Part shown: piece by piece, positions 50,701 to 60,676 of the stretch
Numbering within the stretch: position 1 is the stretch's first letter
Layout: every line of letters begins with the position of its first letter
Assembly: GCA_963082975.1 (NCBI GenBank)
Contig: OY720347.1
Span: 9,654,225 to 9,718,224 of the forward strand
Direction of reading: 5' to 3'
Length of the DNA stretch: 64,000 bases
Origin: Labia minor
Lineage: Eukaryota; Arthropoda; Insecta; Dermaptera; Spongiphoridae
The notes under the pieces: generated by a model
Told to the model about the DNA's origin: nothing
Seen by the model: only the letters and a program-made list of their open reading frames with translations
The model's database searches: none
Position numbers and translations under genes: made by a program

Positions 50701-53700
50701 TGAAACAAAATGGATGAAAACCTTTTAATACTTTCAACCACCAAATACTATGTACAACTCGGGGGTACAGGGGGCGGAGCCCCCGTCTAGGTGTGAAGAG
50801 CGCCGAAGGCGCTCTGAGCAGCTAGTATATATATATATATATTTAGTAATTAATAATAGAGTAATTAAATTAAAATAAAAAACAAAGATAATATAATTCA
50901 GTCCTTTTAATTGAGGTTTTAAAAATATTTTCACTTCATAAAATACTAAATAATATTTTTTTTTATTATTCAATTATAAAATTTATATATTATTATATAT
51001 ATATTATAGAAAAGAAGAAATATTCAATAAATAAAAAATAATTTAAGATAAAAATATGATCTAATAAATATTTTATTAAATTAATTAAAATGAGAACTTT
51101 TAGAATAAATTATTTAATTGAATTGATATTTAAATATTAGAATTTAAAATAAAAAGTGAAATATTATAATAATTCTTTGATTGGGAATCGCTATGAAAAT
51201 TCATTGTTTGAAATGATTCCGCTAGGCCGACAGTGAGCCGCGAGCTGCTCTTGAATGAACAACACGGAGAATTATATAAACTTTAAAAAATTAATTTCTG
51301 CGGTTATTGATAAGATATTAATAAAATTTATAGCCTATGTTACTCTAGAGGTATATAAGAATATTGTGATGTAATTTCAAAGAAATCGGTTCAGCCAATT
51401 CTGAGTCTATAAAATAGTAATTTTCCGGACAGACAGACAGACAGACATGAAAAATTCTAAAGTCACTTTGGGATTCTAGAGGTCATGAAACGCGAAGATT
51501 TGCAAAAAATTTTAAATTCTGAGCAATGTGCAGACAAAAACCTTTTTTTATATATATAGAAGATAATTATTTTTAAAAGATCCTTTTATCTGTAGTTTAA
51601 ATTTTTGTAAAAACCAAATAATACATATAATTGATTCATATTCAAATATAATTTGATTAAAGCAGCCAATTTCTTTCTTATTTACATTTTGATTCAATTT
51701 GATCTCACTAACACCATCAATTATAGAAGAAGCAATTCTATGAGAAATCTTCAAGAAAATGAAAAACTTATAGGATTTTCAATTTTATTATTTTAAAATA
51801 TCTCATCCCCTTCAAAGAAAGAAAAATAATATTACTATTTTAACTCTATTCTTTTAATTATTGTACAAACAAGGGAAAAATAAAATATATAATTATAAAA
51901 TTTTATTTTCAGAAAGTACCTGACTATTTAAAAATAATTCAACGCCCAATGGATTTACAAACAATTCGTGAAAATATTCGACAAAAAAAGTATCAGAGTC
52001 GAGAAGAATTTCTTGCAGATGTTAACCAAATCGTATCAAATTCTGAGATGTATAATGGAGGTAAGAGCCCTTTGACAGCACAGGCTCAGACTATGTTGGC
52101 AACATGTGTTAGTAGACTTCGCGAAATGGAAGATAAACTAATGCGTTTAGAAAAAGCAATTAATCCACTTCTAGATGATAATGATGTAGTTGCTTTGCAA
52201 TATATCCTTGAAAGTGTTTTAAACAATAAATTAAAGAATATGTCTGAATCTTGGCCTTTCTTAAAACCTGTTAATAAAAAACAAGTAAGTTTTTTTTCTT
52301 TACATTATATGTAATACCTCAAATAGAACAAAGTAGAAATATCAAAATAATTTAATATTATTAAATTTTTTAGGTTAAAGACTATTATAATGTAATAAAA
52401 TCTCCAATGGATTTGGAAACAATAGCTAAGAAAGTTGCTAATTTCAAATATCATACGAGTACTGAATTTATTGCTGATGTTGAACAGATACTAATTAATT
52501 GCAGTGCTTATAATGGAAAAGATTCTCCTTATACAAAGAAGGCCGAAAGCTTGGTCCGTGTATGTCGCCAAACATTAGAAGAGGTAAATAATTAATAAAT
52601 TTTTTTAATCTTATCGAATGGTTCAATTCTAAAGTACCATAGTTAAATTGTCGAATGCATTCCTCTTTCAAAATGATGAGCCAATGGAAATGTTGAAAAA
52701 AAAATGATCTTTTTAATATTTTAAATTTAATTTTAAAACCAGTGGTTTCCAACCTTTCTGTACCGGCGCCCCCCTTTTTTTAAAAAAAATTCTTGCGCCC
52801 CCCTTAATTCTTGTAATAATCTAATTTCATCAATACTCACATAATATAGTAATTTATTTAATGGACTACAAAATCACACATTAAAAACCCATACACACTC
52901 AATTAAGCAAAAACATATAGATTATTATAGATTTTAGAAAAAAAATTGGTTCTAATACATTCGCGACCTCCTTACAACAGTCTCGCGCCCCCCAGTTGGA
53001 AAACGCTGTATTAAACCCTTCTATATACATCAGTCTAATATATATATATATATAATAATCGTTTTTAAAATAAAATATTTTTTTTTATTTTTATCAGTAT
53101 GGGGACCATTTAAGTCAAATTGAGGATAGAATAAGTACAGCTCAAGAAAGAGCACTGGAACAGGCTGATATGGATTCATTAGGAACTTGGCTACCTGGCG
53201 AGGAAGAACATTATACCATAACAGAACCCGAGAGAACGGTAAAATTTAATATTATACTAATTATAAATTATATTTATTTTTTGTTGATGTAATTGTGAAT
53301 GACTGTAATTGAATTTTCAGAGTCAGAATAGCTCCCCAGAATTTGGTAAAAGTAATATGGAAGATTTTGAATTTGTGGATGTTGAAACTGAATTGGAATC
53401 TGGAGTTGGAACGAGTGGCTTAATGAAGACTCCAAGAAAAGTTAAACATGTATTAGAAGAAGATCTCCAATTTTCTAGTGAAGAGGAAGATGCAATAATG
53501 TCTGATAGTGGTGGAACAACCAGTGGTGTTGTCGGAGGTGTCGATCCACTGCCAGACGATGACTCGCAACAAGCTGCCGAGGCAATGGTGCAATTAGGAA
53601 ATCTTGGGTATTATCAGACCCCTGGAGAGACTCATCCCAATGACCAAGAAGGTAAATACTTGAATGCAAAGAAATAAATAGTAGGGAAAATCAAATAGAA

Positions 53701-54437
53701 ATAAAAATTAATGAATATCTGGTAAAATAGAAAAACTGAAAAAATAATAAATAAATAAACATATTCAATTATTATTTTGGTTAATTTTTTTAAACAGTTA
53801 TATCTATTTTAAGATCTAATAATCAATTTTAGTAAAGTTTAATAAAATCACTTCGTAATTTATTTATAAAATTTTATTTAAAATGGTATTTTTTCTCAAC
53901 AGCACATGTGAATCAAAATTTAATAAATTAATTTTTAATACCATATAAACATAAAACTTTCAATCATTTTTAAAATTAAATTGATATTAAAAATAAATTT
54001 CTTTACTGTTAAGACTGGCGTTCTCTCCCTTCCGTCAATAACTAAAAAGAACTATATTATACAATATATTAAATTTAATAAACATAATTGAATTATTTTA
54101 ATTTAATTATTACAATCAATTTTTTTTAGATGAGAGTATGGATGTGGATCCCAATTATGACCCCTCAGATTTTCTCTTGCATGGCAGTTTTGCACAGCCA
54201 AGAGTTTCAGAACAAACCATTTACGATGGGTCCGACAATATAAATATTCAAAATCAAACAATAATAACGGATTCAGCCAACCTTCCTGATGATTTAGCAG
54301 TCAGCGAATCTGATGAAGAACTTGAAGAAAAACCATTGATTACCAATCAAGCAATGATAGAGGAGAAACCAAATTTACTTTTGGAAACGATCAAAGAACA
54401 ACCACCTGATGGTGATGATGATGCTCTTTGGTTTTAA
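36774..54437 (+). CDS. TAF1: TAF1, TFIID subunit 1 (25 coding exons)
   Basis: TAF1 is the large nuclear scaffold of TFIID. It binds TBP and core promoter DNA and reads acetylated histones. Exons: 36774-37061, 37432-37758, 37816-38040, 38242-38424, 38573-38689, 39044-39267, 39511-39903, 39989-40229, 40331-40465, 40530-40753, 40835-41097, 41183-41313, 41588-41809, 41897-42022, 42100-42233, 42770-43090, 43330-43579, 43688-44185, 44265-44447, 44931-45173, 51913-52284, 52374-52583, 53098-53238, 53321-53651, 54130-54437. Every junction is GT-AG and in phase. The total is 6,090 bases, 2,029 residues, close to the usual 1,900-2,100. Order: TBP-binding N-terminus ([18 protein letters not shown]), conserved acetyltransferase-like core (about 450-1080), zinc knuckle (about 1430), two bromodomains (about 1530-1800), acidic tail ending DDDALWF. 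Identification is by recognised conserved blocks such as [20 protein letters not shown]. Exon edges are my reading, not transcript-verified. Confidence 0.96.
39511..42233 (+). other. TAF1: TAF1 central acetyltransferase-like / winged-helix core
   Basis: Exons 7-15 (residues about 455-1078) hold the most conserved part of the protein: [79 protein letters not shown], FRDxPRR-like [48 protein letters not shown] and [14 protein letters not shown]. In the family this region forms a triple-barrel and winged-helix unit with TAF7 and contacts promoter DNA. No key block is missing. Confidence 0.9.
43688..44185 (+). other. TAF1: TAF1 exon 18: long S/N/T-rich insert before the zinc knuckle
   Basis: This 166-codon exon begins [24 protein letters not shown] sequence. 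It continues as a low-complexity run of S, N, T, L and P for about 140 residues before the conserved [15 protein letters not shown]. From memory, human TAF1 has only about 20 residues here. A lysine in NIKSEIG fits a sumoylation-type motif, which is a guess. The frame is fully open with no stop. Confidence 0.75.
44158..44310 (+). other. TAF1: TAF1 zinc knuckle, split by an intron
   Basis: [10 protein letters not shown] (exon 18 end) joins [13 protein letters not shown] (exon 19 start), giving C-x2-C-x4-H-x6-C. The intron (44186-44264) falls between the second cysteine and the histidine. In the family this knuckle contributes to DNA binding. Confidence 0.85.
47551..50825 (+). mobile_element. 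Helitron-like element, inner copy, 3.3 kb
   Basis: It begins TCTATATATATAAAAAAAGG after an A (47550). It ends with the hairpin AGAGCGCCGAAGGCGCTCT, then GAGCAG and CTAG (50822-50825), before a T. Insertion was into a TA microsatellite of the outer copy. A long (GTCT)n array lies at 47665-47715. The element includes a LINE polymerase remnant (49860-50583) and a second GC stem (GGGGGCGGAGCCCCC at 50770-50784). No Rep/helicase domain was recognised. Confidence 0.8.
49860..50583 (+). pseudogene. LINE reverse-transcriptase tail carried in the Helitron
   Basis: Broken frames show the polymerase active-site block [12 protein letters not shown] (near 49860), then [20 protein letters not shown] and [19 protein letters not shown] (50180-50300), [12 protein letters not shown] (50396 on) and [20 protein letters not shown] (to about 50583). 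This is the order seen in non-LTR retrotransposon reverse transcriptases of arthropods. At least three stops or frame changes separate the pieces. The same region is present, reversed, in the outer copy, in 55566-57592 and partly in 61799-62390, so the capture predates the spread of this Helitron family. Confidence 0.75.
52740..53008. mobile_element. hAT-type MITE in TAF1 intron 22
   Basis: It starts CAGTGGTTTCCAACC and ends GTTGGAAAACGCTG, with GGCGCCCCCC and CTCGCGCCCCCC inside. Flanks TTTAAAAC and TATTAAAC agree at 6 of 8. Same family as 27572-27860, in the opposite orientation. Splice sites of the intron (52584-53097) are intact. Confidence 0.8.
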
Positions 54438-54738
54438 AATTATTGATTCTCTCTCCTTAGGCAGGAGTACAAGATGTGCTGATAAATTTATTTTATCTTT
54501 TTTTTAACTATCTGACCATTGTTCTCTAAATGTCTAGTTGCGGATCATTGATGGTTGCTGATGTTATCCAATCACTGCTTCATTATTTTTATCTTTCTTT
54601 AGTTTTACATATCAAAACATAAATCTTAATCTCATCTATTGTGTATTTTTCTTTATGATCTCTCATTTTTCCCAAAGAAAAATATTTAATTGATTAATTT
54701 ATTATTATCCTTAAGGAAAACAATAATCTTAAATTCAT

Positions 54739-54755
54739 AATAAATATTCAATAAA
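54739..54755 (+). promoter_or_regulatory. TAF1 polyadenylation signals
   Basis: AATAAA occurs at 54739-54744 and 54750-54755, about 300 bases after the stop codon. Other AATAAA motifs are common in this AT-rich DNA, so the assignment is by position. Confidence 0.45.
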
Positions 54756-54759
54756 ATAT

Positions 54760-55480
54760 ATATATAAATGTACTGTTAAAATTAAAAATTTTTAGTTGTT
54801 TTATTTGTGTTTTAACGGCTAAATATTTCAAACTGTTTTTAAATAAATTGTAATATATGTACATATATGTATTAAAATTAAATCATAAAGATATATATAA
54901 AAAGATGAATTCTTACATTTATCAGAAATGTTTATAATATAAAATAATTCTTTAATAAATTTTATATTTTTATATTTGTTTTTTTAAGAATAAAATATTA
55001 AATAATTATATAGATTTAAATTTAATAAAAAAAAATTTTTAAATATCTCATTTTTTGTGTTTTTCACTATCAATTTCTTTCATATTCAATGAAAGGCAAA
55101 GAACAGCTCCCCTCCCCTCCCCCAGAATCAAAAATAATAATAATTAAAAGTTTATAAAGAGATGTATTGAAACATAATTAAATTTGACTTACTAATACAG
55201 CATTTCTTTTATTATATAGAGATTTTCTTAAAATTGTTGTTGAAGTTATAAAATGGTACAAAATAATGAACATTTCTGAAAACATTTTTATAAATAGATT
55301 TCTGGAGATAAATTTCAATATATAAAAAATTATTCTTTCTAGAATTATTTTATTTTTCGATATTACGCAGCTATTTTTAAATTTTGATAATTATGGGCTA
55401 GGTCAGCAATTTTACTTTCAATTAATTATATTTGTGTTCTTAATCCGTGTCACCAAGATATTTTTAATTTAAAGTTTTAG
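54760..55480. other. AT-rich intergenic DNA after TAF1
   Basis: Simple AT-rich sequence with a short C-rich patch at 55110-55123. The last part may already belong to the Tc1 element split by the Helitron at 55566-57592. Confidence 0.4.
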
Positions 55481-55565
55481 AGTAGAATTTGGTAAGAATC
55501 AATTTCTTCTTCCAGTTGATTTTTATTATATGTTCGTTTAGGTTTCAGTGAAAAATATTTATTAA

Positions 55566-57592
55566 CTAGCTGCTCAGAGCTCCTTCGTCGCTCTTCACAT
55601 CTAGACGGGGGCTCCGCCCCCTGTACCCCCGAGTGGTACATAGTATTTGGTTGAAAGTAGTAAAAGGTTTTCATCCATTTTGTTTCAAACAATGTATAAC
55701 ATAAAACATTCATTTCTTATTGTGTGATTATTTAAAATATATTTTAATTTATTTAGTAAATTAATTATATATATTATTATTGAATATGTTATATCTATCT
55801 ACTCGAAAGTTCTTGGCAGCTACAACCACATTTCTCCAAGTGTCCCCGGTGACCTCATCTTTCTTTGGCCAATAAATGCTGGAAAGAATAATCTGAATCT
55901 ACTCTCATCTCCCAGGGTCATAGACCATGCGTGGCTCAACGGTACTCGAAAGTTCTTGGCAGCTACAACCACATTTCTCCAAGTGTCCTTATCCTGAGCC
56001 TCTGTTCCATCTCTCGTACGTCATTCCCTGATGTACTCATCTTTCTTTGGCCCATAAATGCTGGGGAGAATCCTATTCTCTGAATCCACTCTCATCTCCA
56101 AAGATCATAGACCATGTCTAACACTCATATAATACAACAGACAAAATAATTGTTTTATATATTTTAATTTTCATTCCCTTTTATAATAATTTTGATGAGA
56201 TAAGCCTCTTTACTGCATGATAACAGGCGTTTTCCGATTGCAACTTCGATTTCAATTCTTCTCAAATATTATTATCCTTCGTGATTACATTCAATTTTTC
56301 TACATATTCAAATTCTACATTTTGTATGTTAATACTGCTCCTGTTTGTTTCTAAATATATTTATTTATCATTATTAATTTCAAACCTCATCTCTTTTCCT
56401 ACCTCGATTAATTTTTCCTCGCTATCTGTAATTGCAATTGCCGAATCTCCTATTATATTTAAGTCGTCTGGGTCACCTAATATTTTACAATTGATTTCCA
56501 CATCTTACTCTTTCTTTACTACCTTCAAGATAAATTTTAAGATCAAAATTTGAAAAAGTTTATCCGGATCTATTGAGTCATGCGTAGGTTTTACTAAAGT
56601 CTACAAATAATTAGTGAACAGAGATATTGAATTCGCGGTTTTTTTAATATCTGTCATAATGAAAATATCTTAATTAATGTTGATCGATTTGGCATGAACC
56701 CGCAATGATATCGTCTAATATTTCCTCCGCCTATAGTTTATAAGTATTGTATATGTTATAATAGAGTATAATATTTCTTGATCATTTCATTTCGATATTT
56801 TAATTTCATTGTTTGATTTTTATTGAATATTTTTAATTATAATAAAATTAGAGAAAATGCAAAGTTAGAGACTTGAGACAATTTATAAAAATTAATGGTA
56901 TAAAAGTATTGATAAAACTAAAGATAAATTAACAATATATACATTCATTAATAGTATTAATTTAAATTAATGGATTTATTTGATTTTTTATTATTAAGTT
57001 CATTTATTAATTTTTTTAGATCATAGTTAATTCCCTCCCTTAAAATAAAAGAAGTACCTATTCAAATATGGAAAGAATAAATACAAAATAATTTAAGTTA
57101 AATATGATTTAAATATTTTATTATATTAATTAAAATGAGAACTTTTAGAATAAATTATTTAATTGAAATGATATTTGAATATTAGAATTTAAAATAAAAA
57201 GTTAAAATTTATAATAATTCTTTGATTGCTAGTTATATACATTGTGTAAAATGAGTGCGCCAGTCAGTGGGCCACGCCTGGCTCTTGAATGAACAACACG
57301 GAGAACTATATATAAACTTTAAATCTCTCTCTCTCCCGCTCACACACACTCTCACCTCTCTCCTCATCCCCTCCACCTCTCATTTCTTAGTTATTTCAAT
57401 TTCCACAAATTGTCTAATTTTTAAAATATTCACTAATTTACTTTCTATTTTTATTCTTTAATCCTTAAATAATATATTTTCTATTTTATGTTAAAATGTA
57501 AATAACTTACATTTTAACATATTAAACTATGACAGCAAAAAAGTAAACGAATTACATACATACATACAAACAGTCTCCTTTATATATATAGA
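55566..57592 (-). mobile_element. Helitron-like element, third copy, 2.0 kb
   Basis: On the minus strand it starts TCTATATATATAAAGGAGAC at 57592, preceded by A. It ends with a decayed hairpin and CTAG at 55569-55566, followed by T. It shares the 3' half of the TAF1-intron copies, including the LINE polymerase tail, but lacks about 2 kb of the middle. It is inserted precisely within the last codons of a Tc1 transposase pseudogene. Confidence 0.8.
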
Positions 57593-58166
57593 TAAGGAGT
57601 TAGACCACCTTTTGACTGAATTACAGAATTAATTCGACGTGGGATAGGTATATAAAGGTCATCAACAAAATTTAATAGAATATTAACCATTAATATTAAC
57701 CAGTTCTCTAATTCCAAAAGACCGGATGGTGGTAGAAAATGGGAACTAAGTTTGAACTCCAAATATTCCCATAAATGTTTAATAACATTTAAGTCTGAGC
57801 AAGATGTTCAAATTCATCCTCATGCATTTCGAACCATTCTTGAAAACATTGGCAGTATGGATAGGGGCGCAATCATCTTGAAAAGTTGGTTGATCTGCAG
57901 AATACCAAGTAGTTTAAGACCGCGACAAGCTATCACATCCCAAACCATAATGGAGTCACCCTCATGCTTCACATAACGTAAATGAAACGCTTCTTTGGGC
58001 GTTCTCCAGACATAAACGTGTGGAGATGTCTGAAATAGGGTAAATGACGATTCAACTGACCATATTACCTGTTGTTATTGCTGGGCAGACCAGCCTTTGT
58101 AATTTCTGCACCATTCGCGTCGCTTGAAAACAGAAGTTGCTGTCACAAAGGGTTTACGAATTGTCA
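57593..58166 (-). pseudogene. Tc1-like transposase, inactive and split by a Helitron
   Basis: The minus strand reads TSVFKRREWCRNYKGWSAQQ, VYVWRTPKEAFHLRYVKHEG, DSIMVWDVIACRGLKLLGIL, QDDCAPIHTANVFK, SDLNVIKHLWEYLEFKLSSH and IPRRINSVIQSKGGLTP, in the order of Tc1 transposases. Catalytic residues are damaged: the usual WSDES reads WSVES and the PDLNxIE region reads SDLNVIK, though the DD of QDDCAP remains. There is a stop after SAQQ, a frame change after HTANVFK, and another stop before CSDLN. The final codons (Y and stop) lie beyond the Helitron at 55562-55565. The upstream end is cut by repeat S at about 58167, so the first third is missing. Confidence 0.85.
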
Positions 58167-58460
58167 TTGTATCTATTAATGCAATAAAAAACAGATATGG
58201 ATAGAACATAAATATTTTTAATTTTATTATATTTATAATATATAAGTAGTAGCTGGCTGTGACGTCATGAAGGGCTGGGTGACGTCTTATAATTTAAAAT
58301 TAAGAAAAAACTAATGAAGATGATTTTTCCCGAGGATAAAACCAATACAAAATGCATGATTCGCTATATGATTCGAGATATGTAAAAATCTCCACATGTG
58401 AAATTTGGTGTGAAAACAATACCTCCCTTACTATCGTCGGTCGGTAAAAATTGAATAATA
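58167..58460 (+). repeat. Dispersed repeat S/G copy
   Basis: It contains AATAAAAAACAGATATGGAT, a TGACGTCATGAAGGGCTGGG core, GATGATTTTTCCCGAGGATA and the TCTCCACATGTGAAATTTGG phrase. The layout matches 61110-61385. It truncates the Tc1 pseudogene. Confidence 0.6.
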
Positions 58461-59199
58461 TTGGGTTTATTCACACGGATGATATTATTATTTATGTAAA
58501 CCGAGACATTTTTATCTCCCGGAGAATTTTTGCAGGGACACTGGGACAGAATACACATAAGAATAAGCAAAATGATCCTATGGGATTTGTAAGTCAGCTA
58601 AAGAATAAGAATATTTGATCTATCAAAATTAAAAAAATTATTAGGAGATCTAATTTTATTTATTTATTTAAAATAAGCTGTACCACATGTTTATAATTAA
58701 CAAAAATTATACATTAAGTTAATTTTTTAAATAAGCTTAACTATATATATGTTACGGTAAATGTACACTCTTGGGAAATGTACACATTTACCGGTAAATG
58801 TGTACATTTCCCAAAAAGTTAGGTATATGTGAACTGAATATAATGTATATAAACATTTCCCGGCAAATGTGTACTCTTGCCTTCACATTTTGGTAAATGT
58901 ATATTCTTATCTTCATTTTTTAAGAAAAGTTAGAATACAAATAAATTAAAGTAAAAAAATATTTATTTAAAAGGCTTTAATAACGAAAATTATTTTAATT
59001 AAAAAATGTAAATGACAAACAAAACATACTATTCTTTGCATATTATATAATATGTCGTAGGTTATGATCCAAATATTCATAAATACAATTTTCGTCCTAG
59101 TTTTTCAGGACCATGTGCATTCATTATTATTATTATTATTATATATATGTTTATATGTAAAAATAATAGTAAACATAATAAAAATTCATTATTTTTCAA

Positions 59200-59327
59200 T
59201 TTGTCACACCAAACAATATCTATAATGGGTCTAAATCTAATATGGGTATGTATAATTTTATATGCGGCCCGCGAAGTTATGATGAATTTTCAAAGTGGCC
59301 CGCAAGATCATTTGGGTTGGCCACCTC
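59200..59327. mobile_element. Possible solitary hAT-type end
   Basis: GCGGCCCGCGAAGTTATGAT and GTGGCCCGCAAGATC precede GGTTGGCCACCTCTG, whose complement CAGAGGTGGCCAACC looks like a hAT terminus. The left end is not certain. Confidence 0.35.
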
Positions 59328-59530
59328 TGGTTTAAATAAATATTATTTTTGTTTTTTGTGATACAATCTGTTCTAGTTGGTTTTTAAACTTTTCTTTTTG
59401 TTTCATTGTTTTTCAAAAATTCTAACTAAAAAATATTTTTTTTGTATAAAAATTAAAATTTTAAATCTATAATTATGTGATAATTTTAACTTAAATAAAT
59501 ATCTTAAATTATATCCAGAAATCTTCAGTA

Positions 59531-60676
59531 AGGTAATGGCACCAATAGATGACATTTTAAGCGCTCTTGCCACTATTTTTTTTTATAAAACTGAAACTAT
59601 ACGTCTCACAAAAAAAAATCTTTTGGTTATTATAAAGCTTATCTTACCTTTTATCACCAGGATAAATATTTTAAACTTTTATGTGAGTTTAAGAGGAAAT
59701 ATAATTTTTTTTCAAAGTAATCAAATGGCACCAAAAATTTTGGTGGAATCTAATGATGACAATTATGGAACCCAAAGATGACATCTACTTTTTTTCATTT
59801 CGCTTGCTCTCTTTATCTTCAACTTATTGATTTACAAAGTAAAACATCTTTCCAACACCTTGTTGCTGATTTAACTTTAGTTATAATAAAAAAATCAGGT
59901 TTCATATAATGATACATTAGATATATTTATTGGGATTGATTTTATTTTTAGCTGATTATTATAATAAAATAAAAAATTGATTTTAAACAAATCTTTTTTT
60001 AATTATGCATTTTTAATTATACATTGATAACAGAGTAATTTAAAAAAAATTTCAAAAAATAGTGTATGAAGTTCTGGAACAGAAAAAATTTTTCTGACAA
60101 TGAGAAACACAGTGTCACCTTTAGGTTCCTATATCAATTCAGACATGCAACTTGGTGGAATTATATAAAATTATCTCCTCTTTACAGCTATTAATATAAT
60201 AGACAATTTTTTTAAAAACCTACTTATAGCTGACATTGCTGTCATCTTTAGGAAAAACAATTTTTAGGGGCACCTATAGATAACACCGTTGATAAATAAG
60301 ATACTTTTAAAAATTAGGTGTTTAAATTGAAGTGATTTATATCTATATTAAGTCTATTTTATAATGTAGTTATTAAATTCTTGATAAATATGAAAATAAA
60401 CATATAAAATACTAATTAAGAACATTAGTTACCTCAAGGTTATCTTTAAGATTTGTTGAAAAAATCAATTGTTGACGATTCGGTCTGCTTTTCAAGTTAA
60501 AAGAAAAAAAATAGGGCGACTTATTGTATTGTAGTAGGATATCTCAGGTGGTGGAAAAGCATAACTATCATTTAAAAAAAAAATTTCCGCGTATGTTTTA
60601 AAATTTGCTTATTATTTTAGTTTAAATTCAAAAGTGTCATCTATAGGTGCCATGTCATCTATAGGTGCCATTACCT
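59531..60676. mobile_element. TA-flanked TIR element, CCTAAAGATGACA keyword
   Basis: The left end AGGTAATGGCACCAATAG continues ATGACA. The reversed right end AGGTAATGGCACCTATAG continues ATGACA and is followed by a second, tandem CACCTATAGATGACA. TA flanks both ends. Internal variants of AACCTAAAGATGACA occur at about 59747, 59769, 60113 (reversed), 60239 (reversed) and 60271. The structure is the same as 32674-34841, with AT in place of CG before GACA. The short frame at 59536-59781 starts in the terminal repeat and is not a gene. Confidence 0.75.

Larger units (their letters stand above)
45203..51560 (-). mobile_element. Helitron-like element, outer copy, split by an inner copy
   Basis: On the minus strand it starts TCTATATATATAAAAAAAGG (from 51560). 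It ends with a GAGCGCC/GGCGCTC hairpin, six bases, then CTAG at 45206-45203, followed by T. These are Helitron termini. The inner copy at 47551-50825 interrupts it, so its own sequence is 45203-47550 plus 50826-51560, about 3.1 kb. Flanking bases are T on both sides. No Rep/helicase coding was seen, so it is non-autonomous. It carries a decayed LINE polymerase tail. Confidence 0.75.
45174..51912 (+). other. TAF1 intron 20, expanded by nested Helitrons
   Basis: Intron boundaries are AAG|GTAATA and TTTTCAG|AAAGTACC. Removing the Helitron insertions (45203-51560) leaves about 380 bases, in line with the other introns. The insertion therefore increased the intron about 18-fold without touching splice sites. 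Confidence 0.85.
44931..53238 (+). other. TAF1: TAF1 double bromodomain, split by the 6.7-kb intron
   Basis: The first bromodomain starts in exon 20 ([20 protein letters not shown]) and continues in exon 21 ([12 protein letters not shown], then [10 protein letters not shown]). The second runs from exon 21 into exons 22-23 ([12 protein letters not shown], then [10 protein letters not shown]). Both acetyl-lysine-binding asparagines (YNG) are present, so both pockets look functional. The huge intron 20 lies inside the first bromodomain. Confidence 0.9.

Noticed and set aside
45203..50825. A single giant palindrome or assembly artefact
   Set aside because: The third copy at 55566-57592 shows the natural order of segments. 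The A, B, A', B' arrangement is then explained by one Helitron inserted into another, with separate divergence and different microsatellite lengths in each copy.
53475..53669. Minus-strand 64-codon frame
   Set aside because: Antisense of TAF1 exon 24.
56281..56553. 90-codon plus-strand frame
   Set aside because: Antisense to the LINE tail in the third Helitron copy.
59536..59781. 81-codon frame starting MAPIDDILSALATIFF
   Set aside because: The start lies in the terminal repeat of the 59531 element and the frame is AT-driven; no family resemblance.
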